A stretch of 64,000 nucleotides of DNA from JAXMAR01 sp046350295 (GCA_046350295.1 JAXMAR010000002.1:124001-188000); one strand, 5' to 3'. Counted from the stretch's first letter, positions 9,571 to 21,731 are shown. Made by a program: numbers and translations. Notes: generated from the letters alone by a model not told the origin.

Positions 9571-9972
9571 GTGCAGGGTTTGCTGCTGTCGGATGATCTG
9601 ATCTTCACGAGTCGCATCGTGGGGACGGCGCGCGATCTGGGCCTGGACGTCGTCCCGGCCCGGACGCTCGCCGATTTGGAACGTCAACTCGGCGTCGGGG
9701 CGCCGCGCTGCGTGATGCTCGATTTGCACCACGCGGACCTGAAGACGTTCGGTGCGATCCCGGCCATCAAGGCGCGCGGCGTCCGGATTGTCGGCTACGG
9801 CTCCCACGTCGCGGCCGACCTGCTCAAGGCGGCCCGTGACGCCGGCTGCGATGTCGTCTGGCCGCGCGCGAAGTTCGTCTCGGAGTTGGCCACCGCGGCG
9901 CGGACTGGCGTAGGTCCGGCGAGCCGAGCCGGACTGTTGGTAGATCCGGCGACCGAGCCGGACTGTTGGTAG
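9571..9972 (+). CDS. Single-domain receiver-like protein with repeat-derived C-terminus
   Basis: The start is GTG 9571 with GGAG 7 nt upstream, 13 nt after the DUF1080 stop. The 133-aa product looks like a stand-alone response-regulator receiver: an SDD acidic pair near residue 8, VMLDLHHADL giving a probable phospho-acceptor Asp near residue 50, and VRIVGYGSHV as the beta4 segment. There is no output domain. The last ~22 residues are encoded by GC-rich direct repeats (from 9911), so the natural C-terminus was probably replaced when the repeat inserted. The partner kinase is unknown. Confidence 0.6.
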   Translation: MQGLLLSDDLIFTSRIVGTARDLGLDVVPARTLADLERQLGVGAPRCVMLDLHHADLKTFGAIPAIKARGVRIVGYGSHVAADLLKAARDAGCDVVWPRAKFVSELATAARTGVGPASRAGLLVDPATEPDCW

Positions 9973-10057
9973 GTCCGGCGAGCCGAGCCGGACCCGGCGT
10001 GAACACTGGCGACAGCGTCGTCGACGTCCGGCCCCGCTCGGCTCGCGGGGCCTACCA
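9911..10057. repeat. GC-rich direct repeat cluster with one inverted unit
   Basis: Three head-to-tail units of about 24-30 bp start at 9911, 9941 and 9970. Each contains TCCGGCGAGCCGAGCCGGAC or a one-base-deleted variant and is palindromic in itself. A fourth, inverted variant lies at 10026-10057 (GCCCCGCTCGGCTCGCGGGG core). The cluster covers the 3' end of the receiver gene and the gap before coaD. Confidence 0.8.
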
Positions 10058-10077
10058 GTGGCGAGCGCGCTGACGTC

Positions 10078-10563
10078 TCATCCGTCGCGCAAGCGGTCAA
10101 TCAACGCCTTTTTCACTTCCGGCGGCACGAACTTGTCGAGCTCGCCGCCGAGCCGCGCGATCTGCCGCAGCAGCGTGCCGCTGATGTGGGAGTACTCCTC
10201 CTTGGCCATGAGGAAGACGGTTTCGATCGTCGCGTCGAGCGCGAGGTTGGTGAGGGACATCGTGAACTCGTATTCCATGTCGCTGGTCGTGCGCAGGCCG
10301 CGGAGCATGATGTGGGCGCCGATGTCCCGGACGAAGCGCACCGCCAGGCCGGCGAGCGGCCGCACCTCGACAGTCGGGAGGGACCGCACCACTTCTTGCA
10401 GGATGCGGACGCGCTCGGCCTGAGTGAAGATCGGCGCCTTGTCGGGGTTCTCGCCGACGGCGACGATGAGGCGATCGAAGAGGCGGACGCCGCGGCGGAT
10501 GATGTCGAGGTGGCCGAAGTGAACGGGATCGAAGACGCCGGTGTAGACCGCGGTGCGCATCAT
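10078..10563 (-). CDS. coaD: Phosphopantetheine adenylyltransferase
   Basis: The 161-aa enzyme joins ATP to 4'-phosphopantetheine to give dephospho-CoA, the penultimate step of coenzyme A synthesis in the cytoplasm. The nucleotidyltransferase signature GVFDPVHFGH is at the N-terminus, followed by VGENPDKAPIFTQAERV and RGLRTTSDMEYEFTMSLTN. The C-terminal HISGTLLRQIA corresponds to the usual ISSSxVR segment. Two adjacent ATGs (10563 and 10560) both fit; 10563 has GGAG 6 nt upstream. The start overlaps the purB stop, so the two genes are translationally coupled. Length matches the family. Confidence 0.93.
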   Translation of the reverse strand: MMRTAVYTGVFDPVHFGHLDIIRRGVRLFDRLIVAVGENPDKAPIFTQAERVRILQEVVRSLPTVEVRPLAGLAVRFVRDIGAHIMLRGLRTTSDMEYEFTMSLTNLALDATIETVFLMAKEEYSHISGTLLRQIARLGGELDKFVPPEVKKALIDRLRDG

Positions 10564-11972
10564 GACATGCTCCAGTTCTTGAGCCGCGTTTCCCAACGAT
10601 CGCACACGGCGCGCGTCCGCTCGGCCGCGGCGCCGCGGTAGTTGGCCGGGTCGTCGAGAATGGCTTTCTGCACCGGCGTGAGCCTGGCGAGGTAGCGGTC
10701 GAGCGAGCGGGTGGCGCGGATCGTCTGCGCCAGCGTCTGTCCCGCCGCGCGAGCCTGTCGGGCCAGCACGCGCGCCTCCTCATGCGCGTCCGGATGACCC
10801 GCCAGGGCCAGCAGCACATAGAGAGGCTCGGCGGTCACCGGGTCCTTGCCTTCATCGAGAAGTTCCTTCATGCGCGCCGCGTCCGGCTCGATTCCGTCCA
10901 GGCTGCCGCTCAGCCGATGGACACCATAAGCGAACGCCGCGACATACTCCATCACAAAGCGCATGGAGGCCGAGTTGGTCAGGTCGCGCTGGTGCTCCGA
11001 GATCTGGTCGAGCAGGACGGTGAGGAAGCGCGGCACATACGCCTTCCACAGGCTCTTGACGTTCTCGAAGTCCTTGGGATTGACCTTGTGCGGCATCGTC
11101 GAACTGCCGACGACCGGCGAATTGGGATCGGCCGCCTTGCGGTCGCGGAGTTCGCGGATCTCGCTGCGCTGGAGGTGGCGAAAATCGTCGGCGACGTTGG
11201 CCATCACGCCCCAGGCCGCGGTGAGCGCATAGATAAGGTCGGCGACGTATTCGGGCTGCGCCACCTGACTGGAGATCTCCGGCGCGGCCAGGCCGAGCTT
11301 CGCCATCAGCGCGGCTTCCAGCTTGGCGGGGTCATGACCGGGAAGGAGCGCCAGGGCGTTGTAGGCCCCGACGGCGCCGGCGAACTTGCCGCTCAGCTTC
11401 CCGGCGGCGGCGGCGACGGCATCGATGCGCTGGCCCAGGCGCGACACGAACAGCGCCACCGCGAAGCCGAAGGTGATGGGGACCGCGTGCTGCCCGTGTG
11501 TTCGCCCCATCTGCGGCGTGTCGGCGTGGGCGCGGGCCAGGCGGATGAGACGCGCTTCGAGCTGCGCCAGGTCCGGCAGGATCACCTGCCGCGCGACCTC
11601 GGCCAGGCACAGGGCGCGGGCCGTGTCCATGATGTCGGCCGAGGTGGCGAACAGATGGACATACGGCTGCGCCTCCTTGCTGAGGGGACGCTTGATGCAG
11701 TTGACGAGCGCCCGGATGTTGTGCTGGATGCGCCGCTCTTCCTCGTAGACCTCATCCGGCTTCACCTGGCGGCAGGCGGCGGCGATCTCGGCCGCGATGC
11801 CGCGCGAGCAGACGCCGAAATCCGCCAACGTCTCCGCCAGCGCCGCCTCGACGCGCGCCAGGTAGCTGACCTGCGCCCCTTCGGAGACGAACGGATGGAG
11901 CCGCTGGTAAAAGCCGGCGTCGGCGAAGTAGTAGCGGGCGTCAAAGGGAGAGGCGGCGTCAAAGGGTGTCAT
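10560..11972 (-). CDS. purB: Adenylosuccinate lyase
   Basis: The 470-aa enzyme belongs to the fumarase/aspartase superfamily. It catalyses two fumarate-releasing steps in purine synthesis, converting SAICAR to AICAR and adenylosuccinate to AMP. The family signature GSSTMPHKVNPKDFEN lies around residue 290 and includes the flexible-loop catalytic Ser. MGRTHGQHAVPITFG (around residue 155) carries the conserved THGQ His. QISEHQRDLTNSASMR is a further conserved block. The gene begins at ATG 11972 and its last codons overlap the coaD start. No frameshift is seen. Confidence 0.93.
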   Translation of the reverse strand: MTPFDAASPFDARYYFADAGFYQRLHPFVSEGAQVSYLARVEAALAETLADFGVCSRGIAAEIAAACRQVKPDEVYEEERRIQHNIRALVNCIKRPLSKEAQPYVHLFATSADIMDTARALCLAEVARQVILPDLAQLEARLIRLARAHADTPQMGRTHGQHAVPITFGFAVALFVSRLGQRIDAVAAAAGKLSGKFAGAVGAYNALALLPGHDPAKLEAALMAKLGLAAPEISSQVAQPEYVADLIYALTAAWGVMANVADDFRHLQRSEIRELRDRKAADPNSPVVGSSTMPHKVNPKDFENVKSLWKAYVPRFLTVLLDQISEHQRDLTNSASMRFVMEYVAAFAYGVHRLSGSLDGIEPDAARMKELLDEGKDPVTAEPLYVLLALAGHPDAHEEARVLARQARAAGQTLAQTIRATRSLDRYLARLTPVQKAILDDPANYRGAAAERTRAVCDRWETRLKNWSMS

Positions 11973-12110
11973 GATGAATCGAGGTCCGGGGCTGAGGCTG
12001 AGATTCGTCCGTGCTGACTGTTTTATTGACGGTTGCGGCGCCAGCTTGACCGAATCATGGCGAGCCGGACGGCGTACGCCCCCGGAGGTCGCGCCACCCT
12101 CTACAATCGC

Positions 12111-12917
12111 ATGATGCCAACCTTCCGCGCGAAGACCGCCCTCGTCACCGGCGCCTCCTCCGGGATCGGCAAGGCGACCGCCCTGCGTCTGGCCCAGCTC
12201 GGGGCCCGCGTCGCGCTAGCCTCACGATCTGCAGGCGCCCTCGAAGAGGTGCGGCGGCAGATCGTCGCGGCGGGGGGACAAGCGCTTGTCATCCCCACCG
12301 ACGTCTCCGCATCCGAGGAATGTCGGGTCGCCGTCGAAAGAACCGTGCAGGCCTTTGGCGGCCTCGACATCCTCCTGTGCTCCGCCGGCCTGTCGCTGCG
12401 GGCCTATTTCGAGAACACGCGCCTCGATGTCCTCGAGCGCGTCATGCGCGTCAATTTCTTCGGCACGCTCTACATGACGCATTTCGCCTTGCCGCATATC
12501 AAGGAGACGCGCGGCTCTCTCGTCGCCCTGAGCAGCCTGACCGGCAAGCGCGGCATTCCGTCCTACGCGCTCTACGGCGCCAGCAAGTTCGCCATCCAGG
12601 GGCTGTACGAGGCTTTGCGCGTCGAGGTCGCGAAGGACGGCGTCCACGTCGGCGTCGTCTCCCCCGCGTTCGTCGACACGCCTTTGCGCGCGAACGTGCT
12701 CGCGGGGGACGGCAAGCCGTGGCCCGAACCGCCGCCACCGCCGTTCCGCATCTGGCCCGTGGAGAAGTGCGTCGAGCAGATCGTCAAGGTCATCGCGAGG
12801 CGCAAGAACGAAGCGCTCATCCCATGGTTCACGGGCCCGCTTCTTTTTCTCGACAAAATGCTGGGCTCGCGACTGGGGGACCGGATCCTGGCCAAGCGTT
12901 TTCCTCCCGAACAATAG
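12111..12917 (+). CDS. Short-chain dehydrogenase/reductase
   Basis: I choose ATG 12111 because the nucleotide-binding motif TALVTGASSGIGKAT then sits close to the N-terminus. A TACAAT hexamer ends 4 nt before the ATG, suggesting a very short leader. The product is 268 aa. NADP-type features are TGASSGIG, LCSAGLS in place of NNAG, a catalytic Ser in VALSSLTG and YALYGASKFA with the catalytic Tyr and Lys. The C-terminus has a hydrophobic patch (WFTGPLLFLDKML), as in membrane-associated SDRs acting on lipids or steroids. The substrate cannot be predicted. Confidence 0.85.
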   Translation: MMPTFRAKTALVTGASSGIGKATALRLAQLGARVALASRSAGALEEVRRQIVAAGGQALVIPTDVSASEECRVAVERTVQAFGGLDILLCSAGLSLRAYFENTRLDVLERVMRVNFFGTLYMTHFALPHIKETRGSLVALSSLTGKRGIPSYALYGASKFAIQGLYEALRVEVAKDGVHVGVVSPAFVDTPLRANVLAGDGKPWPEPPPPPFRIWPVEKCVEQIVKVIARRKNEALIPWFTGPLLFLDKMLGSRLGDRILAKRFPPEQ

Positions 12918-12970
12918 TGTCGCCCTTGCCGGTCTTGCCCATTTTCCCGGATTCTTACGAATTTCTACTC

Positions 12971-12999
12971 TTCACAACCGCCACTTATGCCGTTATAAG
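12971..12999 (+). promoter_or_regulatory. Sigma-70-like promoter before the efflux operon
   Basis: TTCACA (12971-12976) and TATAAG (12994-12999) are separated by exactly 17 nt. The pair ends 46 nt upstream of the membrane-fusion gene start, so it can drive the whole three-gene operon. Confidence 0.55.
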
Positions 13000-13045
13000 G
13001 CGCTTACGTGTTTTTAGCGCCCGAGTCTCCTTCGAGGTCCGATCC

Positions 13046-14262
13046 ATGGGCCGCCGCGCTCGCGCTCTGGCCTGGATTCTGCTCGCCTTCGCCGGCTGCA
13101 ACAAGGGACCGGCGGCCACCACGTCGCCGGCCGAGAAGCCGCACGTCGAGGCCGACCTGTCGCGCACCTCCATCTCCGACAAGCAATACCAGAGTCTCGA
13201 GATCAAGACGCAGCCGGCCGGCCACGAGGAGGCGCAGGCGGAGCGCGCCTGCACCGCTTTCGTGACGGCTCGGCCGGAGGACAGCGTCACCATCGCCGCG
13301 CCGGTTCCGGGCGTCATCAACGCCGCAAGGAAAACGGCGTTTCCCGTTCCCGGCCAGAAGCTGTCGGCGGGAACAAAGATGCTCGAGTTGCAGCCGGTGG
13401 TCTCCCCCCTGGACGAGGTGCAGCTTGCCGTGCTGAAGCGCGGTTTCGAGAGCGAGTTCAAGAAAGCCGAGGAGAAGGTCAAGGTCGTGGCAAGCGAGGT
13501 CAAGCGGCTCAAGGAGCTGGTGGACCAGAAACTGCGCGGCAAGCCGGATCTGGAGGACGCCGAGGCGCGGCTGAATCAGGCGAAGGAAGACGTCAGCGCC
13601 GCCGAGTACAAGTTGAATCTCTTTCAGAAAGACAAGAAAGCGGGGTTGGAGCTGCCCGCGCTGTCGATCGATTCGCCGCAGGCCGGCGCGATCGTCGCGG
13701 TCCACGTCAGCCCCGGACAGTATGTGCCGGCCGCGACGCCGCTCGTCCAGCGTGATGAACCTGGACCAGCCGACATGGCCGCGTGCTCGTGCCGGAGGCG
13801 GACCTGGACGCGTCGATCGGACGGCGCCGTCGCGCCGACTCGCCGGCGAGGAAAGACCGACAAGAAGCTGAGCGTGACAGCGACGCCTGTGGCGGTCGTC
13901 CCTGAAGTGGACCGCCTCAAGCACACGGTGACGCTGCTTTACAGCTTCAAACGTCCCGCGGGCGCTGCTCGCGAAGGACCAGTTGCTCAGCGTCGGCGTG
14001 CCGCTCGACAAAGAAGATGGAGACGGTCGTGCCCTATTCGGCGATCGTGTTCGACGCATACGGCGGGAGCTGGGTCTACCTCCATCGCTTCAAGGAGGGG
14101 GACAAGACACACATTTTCGAGCGACGCCGCGTGGAGCTGGGCCCCTCGCTCGGGGAGCGGATCGTCGTTCGCCCGCCACTGGAGGCGAGCGACCAGGTGG
14201 TGGTCAATGGCGCCGGTGTCCTGTTCAGCCGCGAGTTCCACAGCCCGCCGGTCGCGAAGTGA
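13046..14262 (+). CDS. RND efflux adaptor (membrane-fusion) lipoprotein, frameshifted
   Basis: The start is ATG 13046. A short N-terminal helix ends in the lipobox LAFAGC, so the protein is probably a lipoprotein. Typical adaptor parts follow: VTIAAPVPGVINAA and GQKLSAGTKMLELQP (barrel-sandwich half), a long charged coiled coil from about residue 135 to 200, and AGAIVAVHVSPGQYVPAATPLVQ (second half). After about 13750 the frame is lost. The expected segments reappear in other frames: MNLDQPTW, RVLVPEADLDAS, LSVGVPL and finally ETVVPYSAIVFDAYGGSWVYLH to VVVNGAGVLFSREF. At least three indels occur between 13750 and 14020. The adaptor links the inner-membrane pump to the outer-membrane factor encoded next. 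Confidence 0.8.
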
Positions 14263-14284
14263 ATCCGGCGCCTTCGTTTAGCCT

Positions 14285-14299
14285 CGGTTCGCAGAACCG
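14285..14299. repeat. Dispersed palindrome CGGTTCGCAGAACCG, copy 1
   Basis: CGGTTCGCAGAACCG is a palindrome with a one-base mismatched centre, followed by GGGGCGG. Identical or reverse-complement copies occur at 23030-23044 and 40947-40961, always between genes. Confidence 0.75.
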
Positions 14300-14376
14300 G
14301 GGCGGCAGCGGCGCCACAGACGATTGGGAAGAACTTCGCCCCACGACCGGGGCGCAAACGGAGGCGGTCGAGAAGA

Positions 14377-17573
<3,197 letters not shown>

Positions 17574-17577
<4 letters not shown>

Positions 17578-18962
17578 GATACAAAAGCAATGCCGTTCGC
17601 TGGTTGATCCTTATCACGCCCTTCTGGATTGCCGGCTGCGTCTCATCGTCGCGGCCGGCTTCCGTCGTCGCCCATCGCCTTCCCGTGGCCGATGGCCGCG
17701 GTCCGGCCACGGAGAGCGGCCCCGGCTGCCGTCTCGGGCTGCCGACGGTTGAAGTCGAGAAGATGACGCTCGCCGAGTTGCTGGAGCTGGCGTCGCGCCA
17801 GCATCCCGACCTGCGCATCGCCCAGGCGCAGATCGAAGCGGCGCGCGGCAAGCTGATCCAGGCCGGGCTCTACCCCAATCCGATCTTCACCTGGGAAGGG
17901 GACGAGATGAACTCGCCCGCCGGCCGCACCGGCACGCAGGGGCCGATCATCCAGCAGGAGTTCGTCACCGCCGGCAAGCGGCGCTACGCCAAGGCGGCCG
18001 CGGCACAGGGGTGGCGGTGGCGGACTCGGCAGGGCGCTGACGCGCTGGTTCGAGGTCAGCGGCCGGTTGCGTCAGGCCTATTTCGATGCGGCTGGCCGCG
18101 CGAGGAGATGCGCGTCAACGAGGATATCGTCAAGGCGGCCAAGGAAACCGCCGCGACCGCGGAGAAGCTGCAGAAGGCCGGCGTGGCCAATCAGCCCGAC
18201 GTGCTCCAGGCCCGCGTCGAATGGCAGCAAAGCGAAGCGCGTCTTAAGGCGGCGCAGGAACGCAATGCCCTAGCGCTGCAGCAGCTCGCCACGGCCGCGG
18301 GCGCCGGGACGCTGCACGGCGAGCCACAAGGGACGCTGCTGGGGCCGGCGCCGGTCTACGATTGGGAGGCGATTCGGGAGCGGATGCTGACCGCCTCCTC
18401 GGAGATCCAGGAGCGACAAGCGTTTATCATGCAGGCGGAGCGGGCGGTGGAGTTGGCGGAGGCGCAGCGCGTGCCGAACGTCCTGGCGAAGGTGCGCCCG
18501 TTCTACTCGCACCCGGATCAAAGTTTCGAGATTAAGGTCGAGCTGGGCGCGGCGATCCCCGTCTTCAACCGCAACCAAGGGAACATCCGCACCGCCCGCG
18601 CCGACCTGGACCGCGCCCATGGCGAGCTGCGCAAGACGGAATTGACGCTTACCGAACGCCTGGCCGCCGCGTTCCGCCGGTATCAGGCTGCGCTGGCTCG
18701 AAGGGACGCGTTGGAGAAGGGGACAGGCACGGATGGCAAGGGAATCCTGGCGGACGCCGCGGAATCCCTGCGACTGGTGCGCCTGGGCTGGGATCGGGGG
18801 GATCCCAAGTACACCTACACGGCGGTTCTGACCGCGCAGCGCACCGACGCGGAAACGCGCCTGCTCTACGTGCAGAATCTCGGCGAGCTGTGGCGCGCCG
18901 CGAGCGAGATCATGACTCTCATCCAGGTTGATCCACCGCCGGGGGTCTCCTGTCGGGACTGA
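17574..18962 (+). CDS. TolC-like outer-membrane efflux factor (local frame disturbance)
   Basis: The 462-aa reading starts at ATG 17574, overlapping the pump stop by 4 nt. The N-terminus has a lipobox-like ITPFWIAGC. MTLAELLELASRQHPDLRIAQAQIEAARGKLIQAGLYPNP is the usual opening of the OEP repeat domain. The second repeat has VELAEAQRVPNVL and GAAIPVFNRNQGNIRTARADL. Between about 17995 and 18110 the translation is implausible, while another frame gives FEVSGRLRQAYFDAAGR, the expected text; two compensating indels therefore lie here. The protein forms the outer-membrane channel of the pump encoded upstream. Confidence 0.85.
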
Positions 18963-19165
18963 CACTTCGTCTTTCTCATCAACGCGCTGGGTCGTGAAGA
19001 CGGTAGTGCATTCGTCTTACCGACCCGTAATTTTTTCTTGTTTTTTCCCTAAGATAGATTACCTTAACGTAACCTTCATGGATCGAAAGGAAGTCCTTCA
19101 TCCGGTGGTCGGCGTTTTGTCCGCCATCGAGGCCCGCTCATTCTCCAAGGTTGAAGGATGGTCCG

Positions 19166-19798
19166 ATGAATCTTCGCGCCCATCTGGTATGTCTCGCCGC
19201 TCTTGGCGCCGCGCAGGCGCACGCCAGCCCGATCACCCTTGTCGACCAGCAGCAAACCGCCGTCAACAACGGCTCCAACAACTCGGGAGCGCAGGGCCTC
19301 GCCGCACGGAAGGGGCAATCGTTCACCCCGACCCTCCCGGGCGTTGACGCCGTGGAGATTTACCTGGACGGCAATGGCATCGCGGACGGCGTGCAGGAGC
19401 AGTTCCTCGTCAACATCCGCAACACGGACCTTTCCGGAGCCATCCTCGGTACCAGCTCGGTCACCACGCTCCCCGACGCGTTCGGCGGCGGCCTGGTGCA
19501 CTTCGATTTTCCAGCTGTGGTGCCCCTGACGCCGGGCAACGTTTACGCGATCGAACTGGTTCCCGTGACGCTCGGCGTCAGCAACGTCTTCACCGTCCGG
19601 CTCGGGCTCAGCAACCCCTACCCGGGAGGTACTTACTTCACCAGCCCAGGGAACCCGGTGACTGCCGACGCCGTGTTTCGCGAAGGGCTGCATCAGGCCG
19701 CTTTGACCACACCGGAGCCAGGCAGCCTCTTGCTTCTGGGCGCGCTGGCCATCGGCGCCGTCATCGGGCGCCGTTGGCGCCAAGTAGACGGGGCTTGA
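19166..19798 (+). CDS. PEP-CTERM sorting-signal protein
   Basis: The 210-aa exported protein starts at ATG 19166 with AAGGA upstream. Residues 1-21 are a signal peptide. The body is polar, Asn/Gly/Thr-rich and probably beta-structured, with no catalytic motif. The C-terminus is a complete PEP-CTERM tripartite signal: TPEPGS, a hydrophobic helix (LLLLGALAIGAVIG) and a basic end (RRWR). Such proteins are recognised by an exosortase and processed at the cell surface; no exosortase is in this window. Confidence 0.85.
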   Translation: MNLRAHLVCLAALGAAQAHASPITLVDQQQTAVNNGSNNSGAQGLAARKGQSFTPTLPGVDAVEIYLDGNGIADGVQEQFLVNIRNTDLSGAILGTSSVTTLPDAFGGGLVHFDFPAVVPLTPGNVYAIELVPVTLGVSNVFTVRLGLSNPYPGGTYFTSPGNPVTADAVFREGLHQAALTTPEPGSLLLLGALAIGAVIGRRWRQVDGA

Positions 19799-19843
19799 CA
19801 TTACCGTAGGCAGCATCACGGCAGGTTTAGAGGCTGTTTCAAA

Positions 19844-19894
19844 ACGGGGACGCGACTTCCAAGAACGCCAAAACACCAAGAGTCGCGTCCCCGT
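19844..19894. repeat. Perfect 14-bp inverted repeat
   Basis: ACGGGGACGCGACT (19844-19857) pairs exactly with AGTCGCGTCCCCGT (19881-19894) around a 23-nt loop rich in A. It lies 45 nt after the PEP-CTERM stop and may act as a terminator, though no T tract follows. The flanking AGGCTGTTTCAAAA text resembles some IS ends, but no transposase remnant is seen. Confidence 0.65.
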
Positions 19895-20037
19895 CTTGAA
19901 CTTGGCGCTGAACCCTTAGCTGCTCGGCGGCATCATCACCTTCCCCGCCGGCCGCGCCAGGAAGTTAGCCTCGTCCATCAGTCACTCCCCCGGCTCTCGT
20001 CAAGCTTCGAGATCGCCAACGGGCCATGACCGCGCGG

Positions 20038-20862
20038 TCATTCGTTCTTGCTCGGCCGATTCGGCATCGGGAAACGTCCATCTATCCACGTTTGCCACAG
20101 CGGCGTCTCGCGGGCGACGATTCCAGCCGCCTGATCGCCATAGAGGTAGAAACTGAGCGTTACCATGACATGGCCGCCAAAGCTGACGGCGCCCAGGGCG
20201 GCGGCGCCTGGCCCCGGCTGGTCAAGGCGCAAGAGGGCGTCGCAGGGACTCTGGCTGGCGTGCTCCACCACGCCGCCCAGGGATGGGACGCCATTGGGGG
20301 CAGCGCGGCGCTGCCCGACGCTCACGCCTCTTAGCCCGAGCGCCGCAGTCAGCGTTTCCCAGGCCTCCGCTTTGGTTCCCGCAACAGGGGCCATGAACTG
20401 CATCAGCGCGGAGCGTTGGCCACGGAAGTGCGTGAGGTACAGCCGCAGGATGCGGAAGAAGGCGGGCCAGCCGGATTCGGTCCCCTCAAGCTGGTTGTCC
20501 CACTCGTCCGTGCTGGCGAAGAGGCTGTGCACCACGCGGACAAGGCAGACGCCTCCCGCGCGCGCTTCGACGCTCCATTCGGTGGCCATCGGCGGCGAGT
20601 TCGGGACCCAGCCGGGCGCTTCGGCCGCGTATCGTCTCGGCGGGTCCCAGGCGGTCACGACGGCACGGGACTCCATGCCGGGGCCAAAGTTCTTCTTCAC
20701 CGCGACGGGCTTTCCGTCGCGCTCCTCGAACTCGGTGGGCACGAACCAGGACGAGATGCCGGGCCCGGTGGCGATGGCCTGCCAGACTTCCTCGGGCGTG
20801 CCAGGGACCTCGACCTCGACCTGCACCGAACGGCGCCCGGAGGCTTCCTTCTTCACGCTCAT
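20038..20862 (-). CDS. SRPBCC/AHSA1-family protein
   Basis: The 274-aa protein starts at ATG 20862 with AAAGGAG upstream, overlapping the regulator stop by 4 nt. Its N-terminal half reads QVEVEVPGTPEEVWQAIATGPGISSWFVP, the classical opening of the START-like AHSA1 fold, followed by ESRAVVTAWDPPRRYAAEAPG and TEWSVEARAGGVCLVRVVHS. The family binds hydrophobic ligands or acts as a cofactor. In many bacteria AHSA1 genes are coupled to an ArsR-type regulator exactly as here, which suggests the regulator senses a stress or compound handled by this protein. The C-terminal third is less conserved. Confidence 0.82.
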   Translation of the reverse strand: MSVKKEASGRRSVQVEVEVPGTPEEVWQAIATGPGISSWFVPTEFEERDGKPVAVKKNFGPGMESRAVVTAWDPPRRYAAEAPGWVPNSPPMATEWSVEARAGGVCLVRVVHSLFASTDEWDNQLEGTESGWPAFFRILRLYLTHFRGQRSALMQFMAPVAGTKAEAWETLTAALGLRGVSVGQRRAAPNGVPSLGGVVEHASQSPCDALLRLDQPGPGAAALGAVSFGGHVMVTLSFYLYGDQAAGIVARETPLWQTWIDGRFPMPNRPSKNE

Positions 20863-21461
20863 GATGGCTCCTTTGGCTCGGGCTGGTGCGGCAAGGGGTG
20901 GGCCACGACCACCAGGCGATGCGCGCGGCCGCCGGGGGCGGATTCATCGTGGTACTTCGAAACGAGCTTCGTGATGGCCTCGGTGAGCTCGTTGCTGAAC
21001 GCCGCCCGGTCCGCCGCCGACCGGAAGCGGATCTCGGTATCCAGCGCGAGCGTCGCCAGGCCTTTGGCGGCCTCCTGCGCCCGGCGCAAAAGGTCGCCTA
21101 CCTCGCGAACGACGCGCGCGCCCAGGGCGATGAGATAGCTTGCGGACAGCCGATCGGCGTCCCTGCTGGGATCGGCGGCGACCGGCCCCAGGGCGCTCGG
21201 CGAGACCACATAGGAAGACGCGGTCGCCACCAGCAAGCGTTCGGTCAGCCCCCCCCACTTGCGTTCCGAAGCCAGCCGCACCAACCCGTGCGTCTCCAGC
21301 GCGTGCAGGTGGTAGTTGACTTTCTGCCGAGCGAGGCCGACCCGCGCGGCCAGCGTCGCGGCCGAGGCGGGCGTCGCCAATTCGGAAAGCAGGCGACTCC
21401 GCATGGGCTCCAGGGCGACCGCCGCGGCCACCGGATCATTGATGACTTGCACGTCGAGCAT
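20859..21461 (-). CDS. ArsR-type winged-helix transcriptional regulator
   Basis: The 200-aa protein starts at ATG 21461. Its N-terminal DNA-binding domain reads VALEPMRSRLLSELATPASAATLAARVGLARQKVNYHLHALETHGLV; the recognition helix lies around LARQKVNYHLH. No metal-binding Cys pair typical of ArsR/SmtB is present. The C-terminal half (IRFRSAADRAAFSNELTEAITKLVSKY) is helical and may bind ligand or dimerise. A perfect palindrome overlapping its promoter argues for autoregulation. It is translationally coupled to the SRPBCC gene. Confidence 0.87.
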   Translation of the reverse strand: MLDVQVINDPVAAAVALEPMRSRLLSELATPASAATLAARVGLARQKVNYHLHALETHGLVRLASERKWGGLTERLLVATASSYVVSPSALGPVAADPSRDADRLSASYLIALGARVVREVGDLLRRAQEAAKGLATLALDTEIRFRSAADRAAFSNELTEAITKLVSKYHDESAPGGRAHRLVVVAHPLPHQPEPKEPS

Positions 21462-21467
21462 GGGGAG

Positions 21468-21496
21468 ATGTTAGCATTGACAATTTTTATTGTCAA
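21468..21496 (-). promoter_or_regulatory. Promoter with palindromic operator for the ArsR-type operon
   Basis: On the minus strand TTGACA (21496-21491) and TAACAT (21473-21468) are separated by exactly 17 nt, a near-consensus promoter whose -10 ends 6 nt before the ATG at 21461. The TTGACAAT and ATTGTCAA half-sites (21477-21496, 4-nt spacer) form a perfect palindrome covering the -35 and spacer. A bound dimer would block the promoter. Confidence 0.75.
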
Positions 21497-21604
21497 CAGA
21501 AAAACGCGGACTTTTTGTAAGAAGGCCCTGTCGCGGGGACTATCGGGCCGATGTCGGCAAACTCGGCGATCAGGAAGCGGGCAGGCGCCGCGACGGGGAG
21601 GCGA

Positions 21605-21721
21605 CTAATGTGGGTTCGGCTCGACTACCTCGTCGAGTGGGCAGGGGCGGGCGTCCAGGTTGTTCTGCGTCTCGATCAGCTGAATGACACGCGCGGAGCG
21701 CTCGTCGACTTTGACCGCCAT
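21605..21721 (-). CDS. Small hypothetical protein (38 aa)
   Basis: ATG 21721 to TAG at 21605 encodes a 38-aa acidic peptide beginning MAVKVDERSARVIQLIE. It starts 10 nt after the alcohol dehydrogenase stop on the same strand, with GGAG only 2 nt before the ATG, which is close for a ribosome-binding site. Composition and spacing fit a coupled small gene, but there is no family evidence. Confidence 0.35.
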   Translation of the reverse strand: MAVKVDERSARVIQLIETQNNLDARPCPLDEVVEPNPH

Positions 21722-21731
21722 CACTCCAAGG

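Noticed and set aside
19820..19910. Insertion-sequence end next to the PEP-CTERM gene
   Set aside because: Only a hairpin and IS-like flanking text are present; there is no transposase fragment or matching second end.
19916..19978. 20-codon ORF starting MDEANFLARPAGKV with a GGGGAG site
   Set aside because: Too short to judge and without any family or context support, though the ribosome-binding site is good.
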